From NCBI GenBank assembly GCA_963921195.1, contig OY992540.1, forward strand, positions 73,707,337 to 73,771,336: a stretch of 64,000 nt of DNA, given 5' to 3'. The translations under genes were made by a program, and so were the position numbers. The stretch's first letter is position 1, and every line of letters starts with the position of its first letter. Source of the DNA: Pegoplata infirma (taxonomy: Eukaryota > Arthropoda > Insecta > Diptera > Anthomyiidae). The notes under the pieces were generated by a model. That model saw nothing but the letters and a program-made list of their open reading frames with translations, made no database searches and was not told the origin of the DNA. Positions 46,413-58,061 of the stretch are shown piece after piece.

Positions 46413-46896
46413 CGGTGGGGTCCTACGGTAAAAAATTTTACAAAAAATTAGTATTGACAAGCAACGGATTTATTTGTGATGTTGCTTTTAATGATATAAA
46501 ATATTTTTAATTATAATGATAAAAAATATTATTCATATCACACGGTGCCCTGGAGAGGATTTAAATAAAATTTTGGTGTTACTCCAATTTTTAAGCGGAT
46601 TATGTTTTGTGACTATAAAAGAAAGAAAATGAGCCAAAAAATAAAAAAAAGTACTAGGCGCTTTTTTTTTGGCGGGCAAAAAAAGAATTATAAAAAACGA
46701 AAAAAGAATTTATTCTTTCAAATGCATTAACATTTTTTTATGCAGATGAAAATTCATCACATATTCACTTATCAGTTAGATTTAAATATATTTGTGACAT
46801 ATTTTTTCAGACATGAGACTTAAAAGAATAATTTCACTATTTGGTGAGACTAAATCAAATTTATTCTTTAATTTAATGAAAATTTTAACTTTAGCA

Positions 46897-48897
46897 CACT
46901 CAAAAAAAAAAGTTTGTAAAATTACAAGCAAAAGGTCTTGTAATTCTATTTTACTAATATTTTTGTCTTTTTACAAAAATTCTTGTATTTTTAATAAAAC
47001 GAAAACTACAGTTTGCTTTGTAATTTTACTATTACATGTTGGTAAATTTATTTTACAAATTTTCTAGGTAAATTTACAATAAAATTAATTATTTTACAAA
47101 TTGAAAAAATATTACAAGGTGTTTAGTTTTTTTACACAAGAAAACTGTAATTGTACAACAACATTTTATGGTATGGTATTTAGTCTTTCTACCAAAATAA
47201 TGTTTTATTACAAACAATCTTTTTTTAAAGATGTTTTAAATAGTTTACAAGGTTTTTAGTTTTTTGACACAAAAAAATGTATTTAAACAAAAAATTTGTA
47301 TTGAAAAGTACAAAATTCCAAGGTAATTTTACAAAACTTATTTATTACGAGAGTTTATGTTGTTAAAAAAATGTAATTATGCAACAATAGGAAAAAGTTT
47401 TCTAAGTCCAGATTTTTTTTTTGCGTTTTGGAGTAAAAAATTTTGTTAAAAATCATTTTTTATAAATAAAAAATTTCATGAAAAAAAATTTTTGAAAATT
47501 TTTTAAGTTCCAGATACAAACATTTTTCGACTAGTTGTAAGCTTTAGCAAAAAATTTAATTTTTACACAATTTTTTGGTAATTTGCGTTAAGTAAAATAT
47601 CACAATTTGTATGTGTTTCTACTATATAATTGTTCTATTTTTTTTTTTGTATTTTTACCATTTTTTGTTAATTTTACCATATATTTTTGGTATTTTTTTT
47701 TTTTAAATTTGGCACCTAAAATGTCAATAAAAAGGTGCCAATTATGAAAAATTAAGTTTTTCTTATTTTAACAGGTATTTAAACATCCAATCTACAATAT
47801 CAAAAAAAAAAAATTTCCGATTTTTTAAAAATACTTGTGAAAATAATCAAGAATTCAAAAAAAAAAATTGTTATTTTTTTGACTAATTTTTCCTGAAAAT
47901 ATAAGAAATTTCTTGTGTAGCCTCCTTCGCAATTCTCATATGTTCTACTTAAGAAAAGCGAAATATCGAAAAAAATAAAAAAGTGAAGTGTTATACATTA
48001 AAAAGTTTGTTAAGAGTGTTCAAGTGAAAAAAAAAAATCATTTCTGGTTTTTGAAGTGCTACTCCAGCTGCCGAAGAAGGAAAAATGGAAAAACCAATGG
48101 AAAAAACCGTTAAATTTACAAAAAAAAATATGTGAATAAACCAAATTTTTTGTAAATTTACAAAACAAATATGAAATTTTAAAAAACAAAATTGTATACC
48201 TACAGAAAAAAGTGGTAAATTTACAAAAATGAATTAGAAATAACAAGAAAAATATTGTAAATTTACAAATTATTTGCTTAAACTACTGGTTTTACGGCAA
48301 AAAAATCAGAAAAATGGCATATTTACAATAAAAATTGTAAATTTACCACTTTTTATTGTAAATGTACAAGTTTTTTGCCACAAAAAACAATAGTTTAACC
48401 AAACAATTTGTAAGTTTACAATTTTATTTTTTGATTTTCTACTTTATTTTGTAAATTTACAACTTTTTTTTGTAAGTCTACAATTTATTTTGTAAATTTT
48501 AATATTTTTGTTTGCAAATTTACAATTTTTATTGTAAATATACGAGTTTTTTAACATTTTTTTGTGGTAAAAACAGTAGTTTAACCAAATAATTTGTTAA
48601 TCTACAATTTATTTTTTCATTTTCTACCTTTTCGTTGTAAAATAACAACCTTTTTCTGTAAGTTTACAATTTTGTTTTGTAAATTTACCAATTTTTTTGT
48701 AAATTTACAAAAAAAAATTTCACCTCGAAGTTAATATTTTACAAAAAAAATTGTAAATTTACATTTTGTTTTGTTAAATCAATTTACAAATTATCCCCGT
48801 AACATTACGGGGATTCTTGCTAGTACATATTTTACAAAACCTGCCCCGTAAAATCACGGGGATTTTATGTCATCTTACAAACTTTTTTTTTTGAGTG
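46897..48897. mobile_element. 2-kb element with CACTC ends and an H1 fragment
   Basis: Ends cactcaaaaaaaaaagtttg and caaacttttttttttgagtg, flanked by CA on both sides (46895-46896, 48898-48899). The interior has many ttgtaaatttacaa palindromic phrases, two near-identical ccccgtaa...tcacggggatt phrases (~48805-48865), and, at 47902-48111, the leader and first codons of histone H1 shared with 17609-18932. No transposase recognised. Confidence 0.6.
48040..48111 (+). pseudogene. histone H1 5' fragment, copy 3
   Basis: Leader taagagtgttcaagtgaaaa runs into ATT where ATG is expected, then a frame with a stop in codon 5 and SATPAAEEGKMEK. The leader aligns with the other two fragments (gtgaagtgtta, ttaagagtgttcaagtg). 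The coding part is shorter and the globular-domain motif is not reached. Identification as H1 depends on that alignment. Confidence 0.55.
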
Positions 48898-50084
48898 CAG
48901 ATACTTCACATTTAATATTGATCCTGTTTCTAGATTTTGAAGAAGAGAAGTTACCCCAACAATACAAACAAATTTTACAAAGGAGTTTTGGTGAAATAAA
49001 CAAAATTAAAAAATTATATTTAGTGCATCCATAAGATTGACAATAAAGAAATAGTCCCAACTACTTTCTGCATCTCTTTTCAAACTATTTATATTGTTTT
49101 ACTCTTCCTTAGGCACTGCAAACGCATTTTGCAATGGTTTTTACTATCGTTTTCTGTTTTTTTTTAGTTTTGAAAAAACATATTTAACAAAAAAGTATAA
49201 AGTCTTTTAAAATGATATGACCCACTAATGTCTAAAGTGAGGAAACTATGTGTTTTGCTGTCCGTCAGAGTAGTACACTGAAAACATTTAAGATTTTACA
49301 TTTTTAAATATTTTACAAGGACATATTTCATTTTGTTTAAATTAATAGTGAAATTATTCTTTTAAGTCTCATATCTGGAAAAATAAGTCATATATATATT
49401 TAAATCTCACTGATAAGTAAATATGCGATGAATTTGTATGCGTATAAACAAATTTTAACGCATTTGAAAGAATAAATTCTTTTTTGTTTCTTACAAATAC
49501 TTCTTTTTGCCCGCCAAAAAAAAAGCGCCTAGTACTTTTTTTTCTTTTTTGGCTCATTTTCTTTATTTTATCGTCTAAAAACATAATCCACTTAAAAATT
49601 GGAGTAACACCAAAATTTTATTTAAATCCTATCCAGGGCACCGTGATCAGTGACATCTTTATCGTGTATCTAAAAACAGCAAAAATGCGTTTTTACACTT
49701 TTTAGAACGCGATAAAGATGTCAGAGATAGAAATAATATTTTTTTATGAACATAAATCATTAAAAGCAACAAAACAAATAAAACCGTTGCTTGTCAAAAC
49801 TAAAAAAAAAAAATTAAAAATTTTTTACCGTAGGACCCCAACGGCTCTTAATTTTTTTTTTAACATTTTTTAGAGCTGAAAGTCTTATCCCACCAAAATC
49901 AATTTTTTTTGTCGTGAATAAGCTAATCAAGTTATATAATAAATAATAACAAAAAAATTAAAAATCAAACAAAAAAATTGTTGGAAGCCGTGGTCGTAGG
50001 GGCGTAAAATTTTTTCTGAGTTATTTTCAAGTCAAATGGAAAAAATGAGCGAGTACAATCTCAACATTTCTATAATAAGGGATA

Positions 50085-50152
50085 CTCTTATATACAAATA
50101 TGCTTTATAGGGTCCTAGACCAATATTTCGATACTGTAGTTGTAGGGTATAA
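50085..50152 (+). mobile_element. mini-me/DINE-like 3' end fragment
   Basis: gctttatagggtcctagacc, aatatttcgatactg, then tagttgtagggtataaaaa. An internal deletion joins the two conserved pieces. Confidence 0.65.
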
Positions 50153-50333
50153 AAAAAAATTAATTGACATAAATTAATCGATTTATTCGTCATTCGAAAA
50201 TCGTCATTTTTAAATTAATCGAACAAGAGTTTGGATTTATTTGATCGACTAATCGAATAATTCTTAATCGGTTGACATCTCTAGTGCATAATATTGGCTG
50301 TCAAAAATGGAAATGTCTAAAGTCTATCAGAAA

Positions 50334-50560
50334 TTTTGAGGATGTTTATTCTGGCTCGAGGTCATTATTTTCTTTACTAATTAAAACAATGATATTCTCA
50401 TAGCATAATTTTCAAGAAAATTATTTTTTTTGTTTTAAATTTATTTATGTTGGTCATTTTTGCAAGACTTAATCGACACGTGTTTCGGAATTTGTCAAGA
50501 TTCCATTGTCAAGATTATTTAGCAAAAAATAGAAACGATTTACTACAAAGTAGCAATCAG
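50334..50560 (+). repeat. dispersed TTCTGGCTCGAGG repeat, copy
   Basis: gaggatgtttattctggctc, gacacgtgtttcggaatttg, tccattgtcaagattattta and gatttactacaaagtagc are nearly identical to the start of the arm at 28152. It ends abruptly at ~50560. Confidence 0.75.
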
Positions 50561-51350
50561 AAATTTTTTAAAATATTCCAACTTTTTTTAAAGTTCTATT
50601 ACCAAAACTTACAAACTTACACAAAAATTAAAAAATTTGTAATTGAATATTTCGGGAAAAATTACCAAAATCTGATTTAGTCACATTTAGTACTTCGCTC
50701 AAAAGAAAAGCTCTGTTAAAAAATCTGTGAAGTGACTTTCAATTTGCAAACTTTTAGCAGATTTTTATGCTGAAATAGATATTTGAAATATATTCTCTAT
50801 CATTTAGTTTTAAAAAATAACAGAAAATTTTTCGAAATTTTACTGATTCTGTTTGCTGAATTTCAAAATATGTTTGTGCAGATTTTTAGCAGATTGTTTT
50901 GTTATTTTACAAAAAAAAAGGCCTGTAAACATATTATTTTTTCTAAATGTTCTAAGATTCTTTAAGATATATTTTTTTTTAATTTTTGTGAAACTTAAAA
51001 TCCTATCAGCAGATTGTTTTGTTAATTTATGGAAATATTTAGTTATTCCTTTTTAAAAAATGTATAAATTTTTTCTGTTTGATGTTAAAAAAAATTTGGA
51101 AATTTTGTTCTTGGAAAACAATTTAACTTAAAAAAAACTTAGAAAATTTTCTTGTATTAATTTGTGATAAGCAGATTTTTCTGCGCTCTCGACAGATTTC
51201 ACTGCTGATTTCACCTGGATAATCCAGACAGACAGATATGAACCAAACCGTGTCTGCTAAAATCAGCAGATTTCTTATATAGCTCAAAAAGGGTGTATTT
51301 TCAGCAGATACTTCTGTTGATTGGACAGAGAATTTATATTGAGTGTAGCT
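50561..51350. repeat. segment with recurring AGCAGAT motifs
   Basis: cagcagattgttttgttaat and tagcagattgttttgttatt, and many tcagcagat/atctgctg phrases, occur in both orientations up to a right edge ttgagtgtag. It is possibly a MITE; its left end was not found. Confidence 0.35.
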
Positions 51351-53875
51351 TTGTAAATTTTTTGTTAAAAAAAATTAAAAAAAAATATTTGGGAACCTCT
51401 GAAAAAATATCCCGTATCCACCCCTGCTCTTAGCTATTAAACTACTCAAAGTACTATCCTTTCAAATATAAATCCTTCATTGTTTCGTTCCACATTTCTT
51501 ACTGATTTTGTTTAGATTTATCTACAATCTACAAAAAAAAAAAAAAAAGCAAATGCACAAATTCTTCGTTAGTAAATAGAGTTGCGTAAATTTATATGTA
51601 AAATATTTTCAAAACAAAATTGATATTGAAAACTAAAATTTTTACTTTGCCATAAGAAATTTTTGTTGTTGTTTTCAATTTTCAAAACAATATTTTCTTT
51701 CAAAACTAAAGAAAGAAGAAATTTTTCCTGTTTTTGTACAAACAAAAAAAATAAAAATATATGAAGACTGGTGGGCTGATTGTTGGTTAGTGTTGGCTTA
51801 TTACTCGTATGATGATTATAAAATACAATATAATTTTTCGGTTCATGTATGCCTGTGTTCTTTCAGTATTTTTACTCATTATTTTGGTGGTATTTTATTT
51901 TTGTTTGATATTTTTTGAAATTGTAAGTGTTTCAACAAAAATCTAATACTTGTGCTCAGTTTGTATTCAGATTTCACAGATTTAACACGCAAACGAGGAA
52001 TAAAATTAAAAAAAAAAATATTTTTTCAAAAAAACAAAGTAAATTTGAACAAAATTGAAATAATGAAATGTTTAAATTTAAAAAACAAATGTTATGGATT
52101 ATATTTTTTAAATAAATATATATATTTAACATAAATGTATAAAAAAAAGATAATTTATGATCTTAATAATTTGTAAAGTGTCATTAAATTGTCAAAACAG
52201 AAAAATAACAAAAAGCTGAAAACCACAAAAGAATTTAATTTATTTTAAATTTATAAAAAAATATAAGAATTTCTTAAACCAAAAAACAAAATGTGTTTCT
52301 TTAAAAGATATATTGTTTAAAATTTATTTTAAAAATATAAAGTGATTTTGACACTTTAAAAAATATTGAAAAGTGTGTGTGTTATTTTTTGCAATTATTT
52401 AAAGTGTTGTCATCTTAAGAATTTCAAACATTTCTTTTTGAGGATTTATTATTAAAATTTCTTTAAAAAAACAAGTAAGTTTTTAATTTTTATTTTATTT
52501 TTATTTTAAAATTGTTTAAACAGTGATAAAATTTAAGTTTTTTTTTGTTTATTTTTATCCAAAAACTCGTGTATTTGTTTTATTTTCATTTATTTGCTGT
52601 TAGATGCTGATAAGAATTCAAGGTTTTTTACCCCATTTCGAAAACATGTGCACTTAAACTCGTACTTATTTTGTTTTTTAAATAATTTTTTGTAATCGTT
52701 TTAATTTGGAATTTTTTTGTAAAATATTTCGTTTCTTTTTTCCTTGTTTTTTTTTTTAATAATTTCTTAAAAACGTAATTTTTTGGTATTATTTTTATTT
52801 GTATTAAATTTTTTGAAACGCATTTATTTACTATAAATATACAACTTTTAATCAAAACAATTTGAAATTCTGACTTTTGTTTTCAATTTTATACAAAACA
52901 CATTTTAAATTGCGATAAACAAAAAGTTTGTATATTGCAAAATTTTTTTTTTGGAAATTTTTCGCGAATGGATTATTCCAGAAGAAACCAAATTCTTTTA
53001 GTTTTAACTTATCGTTCTTATAAAAAGTTCTTGAGGATCGAGTTAATCTACTCAACCAAATACCAAAAATTATTGTTGAGTGCTGTTAATGATTCAAAAT
53101 ATTTTGAAGTTGGATATCTTTTATCTTTTAAAAATCCGTTTCCCATGCCGATACTAGCATTGTACCAGTTTTCCAAATTTTACCTTCTTGTTTTTGAGTT
53201 ATCGGCTGGTACACCTTCTCCCTTGAGATATATATTTACAGATTCATTTAGTGTCAGATTCACAGATTCACTAGTGTCACCCGCAGATCTTTATTGAATT
53301 GGTTTCATTTTGTAAAGCAGGTAAAATAAAAGGACACATTATTTTTTTTACTAGCCCAAACTCATATTTAGGGAGTGCAAATGAGGGGGTAAGAAATATT
53401 CATTTTTCAGTTTTTATCTCCTATATTATGCAAAGAAACCTGGCCATAACAAATGAAAGCGAAACTTTTCGTCTATTTAGTCAAATACTAACGTTTTTGG
53501 ATATTATTGTTAATAAGTCGAAAAAATTTCTTTTTTGGCTAATTGTCTTTAGGTCTTTTAAATACCTTTAATCTGATACCAAATATGCCTAGATTAATTT
53601 TGATTAAATAGGCGTAAATCTTAAAAAACTGAAAAAGGTCAATTTCCTCCCAAACAAAGAGACATCCCTAAAAATGAGTTTGGGCCGCTAAAAAAAATTC
53701 GAAATGTATTAACTTTTGTTCAGAACAACATATCTAAATTTCACGAAGATCGGAGGGTGACACCAGGAAGACTTCCCTTAAAAGATATACCATTTTATCA
53801 TCATTAAAATTATGTCTTTGAATTGACACCAACATAAGGTAACGGACTGAAAAAATATATTTTTGTAATACCCTG
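51351..53875. other. unassigned AT-rich DNA
   Basis: Long AT-rich stretch. The ~120-codon frame at 52935-53297 shows no recognisable domain and has the composition expected of translated AT-rich DNA, so I do not call it a gene. Confidence 0.35.
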
Positions 53876-54370
53876 CACAGAAAATAAAATCGTCAAATTT
53901 AAATCATCAAAGAGCAATTGTAAATCAACCATACATGATGTCAACCAAACATTTAGTAAAAACGGCCGCCTGTTAGTCTATAATACAAAACTTCGATTTT
54001 GTTTTCAACAAACTCAGTCAAGTAATTTTATTTCAAAATTATTTTATCATGTCAACAAATAGTTTTTGTGTTTGTTCAATTTCTTTGTTGAAAACAAAAA
54101 TACGATGTTTTACGTTTGTCAGATCAACAAATTGTGTTTGTGTTTGTTGAATTTTTTTGTTGAAAAAAAAAATAAGATTTGGTAGGTTTGTCAATACAAA
54201 TAATAATTAAAGAGAACTATTACAATCTCATTTATCAATTCTTTTTTCAACAATCAAAATTTACAAACGTTTGCTGATATTACAAATTTCTGTATAGGAG
54301 CACTTTCAGTGAAAAAATTAATTGTATTCACAAATATGGGGGTCAATATAACAATTCGTTTTTTTCTGTG
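53876..54370. mobile_element. MITE-like element with CACAG ends
   Basis: Ends cacagaaaataaaatcg and caattcgtttttttctgtg. The interior repeats tttgttgaaaacaaaa-type palindromic phrases (tttgtgtttgttgaattttt). TA flanks are absent, so family and target duplication are uncertain. Confidence 0.5.
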
Positions 54371-54526
54371 TGGACTGTAAACTAATACTAAAAAACAACT
54401 TTTAAAATGACAAGAAAAATTTGTAACTTTTTTTTTGCGACCTTCTATTTGACTAGAATTTCTTGTAATTTAACAAGCTTTTAACCAATAATTTTGTAAT
54501 TTTACAAGCTTTTTCCAATAAAGCTA

Positions 54527-54656
54527 GAATGTCTTAGAATTGATCACTGATCAATAATATATATACCTTATGGGGTCCCCGACCGATATTTTGATGCGTT
54601 ACACACGGAATGACAAAGTGAGTATACCTCCATACTGTAGTTGGAGGGAATAAAAC
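54527..54656 (+). mobile_element. mini-me/DINE-like 3' end fragment
   Basis: Begins agctagaatgtcttagaatt and ends gtagttggagggaataaaac, with (TA)n and ggggtccccgaccgatattt. Close to the 3' third of 10199-10741; the 5' part is absent. Confidence 0.75.
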
Positions 54657-54692
54657 AAAAATTACCAAAAATTTAAATTTCGATCGAATATT

Positions 54693-54868
54693 ATTATTTT
54701 TTTTAAATATTTAATTACAAATCATATACTAAATTAACCTAACCGAAACGGATGACTATGGCCATTGTCTCGTTGTAGCGAAACAGACCAAGGCCTTTGG
54801 TGGGAATCGAACCCACGACCCCCAGACGCACAGGCTAGCACGCTACCAGCTCGCCTACTGGGGCGCCT
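54693..54868 (-). mobile_element. tRNA-derived SINE with 15-bp target duplication
   Basis: Direct repeats tttcgatcgaatatt at 54678-54692 and 54869-54883 flank the insert. On the minus strand it opens with a tRNA-like head (54866-54793): a T arm with perfect gtggg/cccac stem and ttcgatt loop (54816-54800), a pol III B box, and an anticodon-like loop ctgtgcg that would read GTG (His). The D stem and acceptor stem are decayed. A ~75-bp unrelated body (ggtctgtttcgctacaacga, cgtttcggttaggtta) and an A-rich tail follow. Head, body, A-rich end and target duplication fit a short SINE mobilised by LINE enzymes. Confidence 0.8.
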
Positions 54869-55104
54869 TTTCGATCGAATATTTTTTTTGTTAAAAAACA
54901 AGCAAAATTGCCATATATTGGTAAAATACGATTACGATACTTTTTCTAGTAATTTGACAAGGTTTTTTTATTGTGTGTAGTGTCTTCTACACACAGAAAA
55001 CACATTTGCTAATTTTCAACTGAAATTCAGTTGTTGCAACAAAAATTTAGTTGATGCATATGTATTAAGATTCTAACAACTGAATATCGGTACTTACAAC
55101 TGAA

Positions 55105-55690
55105 AAATGTCTCAGCATCGGTCACTTTTTCTATAAGAAAAATATTTCAAAATCTGATACTTTTTCTATAAGAAAAATATTTCAAAATCTGATACTTTTT
55201 CTATAAGGAAATTGTCTCAGAATCTGAGACTTTTTCTGTAAGGAAAATGTTTCAGAATCTGATATTTTTTCTATAAGAAGATTGTCTCACGATCTGATAC
55301 TTTTTCCATAAGAAAATTGTCTCAAAATCTAAGATTTTTTCTATTAAAAAATTGTATCAGAATCTCAGAATATCTGAAATTTTTTTCGATAAGAAAATAG
55401 TCTCAGAATCTGAGACTTTTTTTATAACAAAATCATAATCTGAGACTTTTTCAAAAAGAATGATGTTTTAAAATCTTAGTCTTTTTCTTAGAATCTAAAA
55501 TCATAGACTTTCCTATTGAAAATTTTCTGAAAATCTCAGACTTTTGCAATCTAAAACTTTTTATTAGAAACATGTCTCAGATTCTTAGACTTTTTGGATA
55601 TCGAAGAATTTTTTTAAAAGAAAAATGTCTCAGAATCTGAGAATTTTTCTGTAGAAAAAATGTCTCAAAATCTTATACTTGTGTAAAAAC
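55105..55690. repeat. CTGAGA minisatellite, third block
   Basis: About a dozen units of tctcagaatctgagactttt with tctataagaaaat; period roughly 40-45 bp. Same family as 19250-21390, here mostly in the opposite phase. Confidence 0.75.
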
Positions 55691-56705
55691 ATTCAAAGAT
55701 TCCGCTTAAACTTGGTACAAATGATTTAAACCTTTGGGTATTGTTAACATATGTACAAGTTTAACTTACCACACAAATTTAAACGCCCTCTTTTGTCTAA
55801 ATATGTCGACTATTAATGACCGGACCGATTTTTTATGTTAATTATAGTTCTAATTAGCTATTTAAGAAAATTGAAAAGAAATAGAGAAAAGTGCCCCTGA
55901 AAAATGGAAAATTCGGGAAAACTTTATTAAAAGTGTCCCGGAAAAATGGAAAAATTCGAGAAAAAATTTGTTTTTGAACTCAACAAGAGCTCACGATAAC
56001 AGCGAAGGATTCGCAAAGTCGAAGACATGGTATTTTTTTTAGTTCCTAAAACATAATTTGAATATGATTATCTGCCTAAAGGTGTGTTTATATCATCCCA
56101 CCGAGTCTTTGGATTTTAAGAAAGTAAAATATTACTAAAGTCTTAATACTGCCAAAAAATCATAAGCAAAATAAAACATACATTTTTAAAACAGCTGTTT
56201 GCATGCAAATCTAATAACACACAGCCATTTTTTGAAATATTTCATAAAATAAAAAATCTTATTGGACTGTCAACAAAATCATATTACACACGATTTTTTG
56301 ACAAGTCTTAATACTCAGTGGTATGATATAAACACAGCTTAATCGGTTTTTTAATACCACGCCCACAAATTTTTCTAAGCCAAGAAATTCATTACATTTT
56401 TTGCAGGACTATATCACAGACTATATACAGACTCGACAGTAGAGTTTTATAAGAAAAAATGTGGAAAACTAAGCGATTTTAGGAGAAAACAGAGCGGTTT
56501 TTTGTCCGTTTTACGCTAACATGGCAACTATTTTACGTATGGCGTCTTATATCAGTTTTCTCTTTCTAACCTAATTCGTAGAATAATTTGAAAAAATTAA
56601 CCATATGGTTCAAGACTACTTTTTTGACACCTGTCACTTATGTCGAGTCTGTATTAGTCTGTGACTATATATTTGAAGCGAGACGAAATATAGCACTGAT
56701 CTTAT
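55691..56705. other. unassigned DNA
   Basis: Ordinary AT-rich sequence without terminal repeats, RNA genes or exons that I can support. Confidence 0.35.
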
Positions 56706-56710
56706 ATTTG

Positions 56711-56765
56711 GCCCAGCAACGCAGACCGGGCCAGCTAGCCCGGCCACAGGCCGGCTACGCAGAAA
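56711..56765. repeat. GC-rich hairpin block
   Basis: gaccgggccagctagcccgg folds on itself, followed by ggccacaggccggctacgca. This is by far the most GC-rich 50 bp of the region and sits next to a palindrome. Function unknown. Confidence 0.5.
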
Positions 56766-56802
56766 ATCTTTTAAGGCAAAAAAAAAAAACAATTTTTTGG
56801 AT

Positions 56803-57255
56803 TATGACCAACTAAGGGATTATGACCAAATTCATTTCGGTCACAATCCGCATAATGGTAGTGGGGACTATGACCGAAAATAATTTGGACATAATCCCAA
56901 TAAAAAACGGACATAATTCCCAGATTTATGGGGATAATGACCACATAACAAATGGCCATAATCCCCATTACAGGGTTTATATCCACTTTATGTGGTCATT
57001 AATAAAAAACGGACATAATTCCCAGATTTATGGGGATAATGACCACATAACAAATGGCCATAATCCCCATTACAGGGATTATATCCACTTTATGTGGTCA
57101 TTATCCCCATAAATCTGGGAATTATGTCCGTTTTTTATTGGGATTATGTCCAAATTATTTTCGGTCATAGTCCCCACTACCATTATGGGGATTATGACCG
57201 AAATGAATTTGGTCATAATCCCCATAACGGAAATGGGGATTATGTCCTTGGGGAT
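56803..57255. repeat. GATTATGACC palindrome with internal duplication
   Basis: Left half has ggattatgaccaa, gaccgaaaataatttggac and ataatcccaataaaaaacgg. A ~107-bp unit from aaaaaacggacataattccc is present twice (near 56897 and 57004). All of it then returns inverted to ~57245. gggattatg/cataatccc recurs more than ten times. Short frames on both strands are by-products of the repeats. Confidence 0.8.
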
Positions 57256-57274
57256 TATGTCATGTCACCTCATC

Positions 57275-57416
57275 TGGTGATATATACGGGGCCAAGGCAT
57301 TCCCTAACAAAAGTGATAGGAATTTTTATATGAAAGGTGTCGACTTTGTGATAGGTGTTTTGTGTACGGGTGATCACATGACTTATCATGGATCTATCAC
57401 TTTTCCAGCAGGGATA
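57275..57416. repeat. GATAGGT repeat family, copy 2 (inverted)
   Basis: ggtgatatatacggggcc, cattccctaacaaaagtgat, gaaaggtgtcgactttgtga, taggtgttttgtgtacg and ctatcacttttccagcaggg, reverse of 39812-39975. Lies right beside the preceding palindrome, possibly as part of the same element. Confidence 0.65.
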
Positions 57417-58060
57417 ATTATAAATTATTATTTATAATAACATTGGTTAGCATCTTAAAAAATATTTTTCTTAAATTGCACAATATTTACAAACATATAT
57501 CTTTGCACTAAAAATTCTATCCATGCACCTTAATTTCACTCCAGGAAAATTTGAAAAAATACTATATCTGTCAATTTCAAATCAAAATTTTTTGTTTCAT
57601 ATATTTCTTTCGTTTTTCCAAAAACTTTCCATTCTAACACAATTTATATTGTGCAAGTCCTATATCAAATTTTTTGTTTTTTTAATATCAAAAATAAACA
57701 ATTTCATTTTCATTCACTAACAAAAAAACAAGTTGATGATAAAACAACATATAAACATATAGTTTAGAAAACTAAATTCTCATAAAATAAACATAAAAAT
57801 CTCAATTGAAAACACCAACATAATAAAATTTCTCACCCAAAAATATTCTATGCAACATTGAAACGATACTGTAATCAATAAAATTCCAAAAAAAAAAACT
57901 GTTTTTAATGATTTGCACATAAATTTGGATTATAAAATTCGGGAAAATTTTTTTAAAAATACTTAAAACTTTGCAGATTTCAGTTTATGGTACACTGAAA
58001 AAAAAATTGAAATTTAAAATTAAATTTGAGTACGCTAAACACGAATATAAAAAAAAAAAC
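57417..58060. other. unassigned AT-rich DNA
   Basis: No gene, terminal repeat or RNA feature recognised. Confidence 0.35.
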
Positions 58061-58061
58061 A

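Larger units (their letters stand above)
45236..49935. repeat. large palindrome, arms split by insertions
   Basis: Left arm pieces 45236-45375 and 46418-46890 (gattttggtgggatattg, agagccgttg, gtcctacggtaaaaaatttt, ggcgggcaaaaaaag, atgagacttaaaagaataat) return inverted at 49340-49935. With insertions removed, each arm is ~600 bp. The centre holds the element at 46897-48897 plus ~430 bp. A small hairpin (gacatctttatcg/cgataaagatgtc) sits in the right arm at 49661-49730. Confidence 0.75.
54372..54990. mobile_element. TACAA-family repeat (copy 5, inverted), split twice
   Basis: Inverted order: cttgtaatttaacaagcttt, ttttgtaattttacaagc, then after two insertions attggtaaaatacgattacg, atactttttctagtaatttg and acaaggttttttta. 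Interrupted by a mini-me fragment and a SINE. Confidence 0.65.

Noticed and set aside
52935..53297. 120-codon open frame
   Set aside because: No domain, no homologous-looking motif and a composition typical of translated AT-rich DNA.
54793..54866. Functional tRNA-His gene on the minus strand
   Set aside because: The T arm is perfect and the loop would read GTG, but the D stem does not pair, the acceptor stem has three mismatches, and the segment lies within a SINE-like insert with a target duplication.
56588..57333. Overlapping frames rich in GHNPH-type repeats
   Set aside because: They translate the GATTATGACC palindrome; both strands give equivalent repeats.
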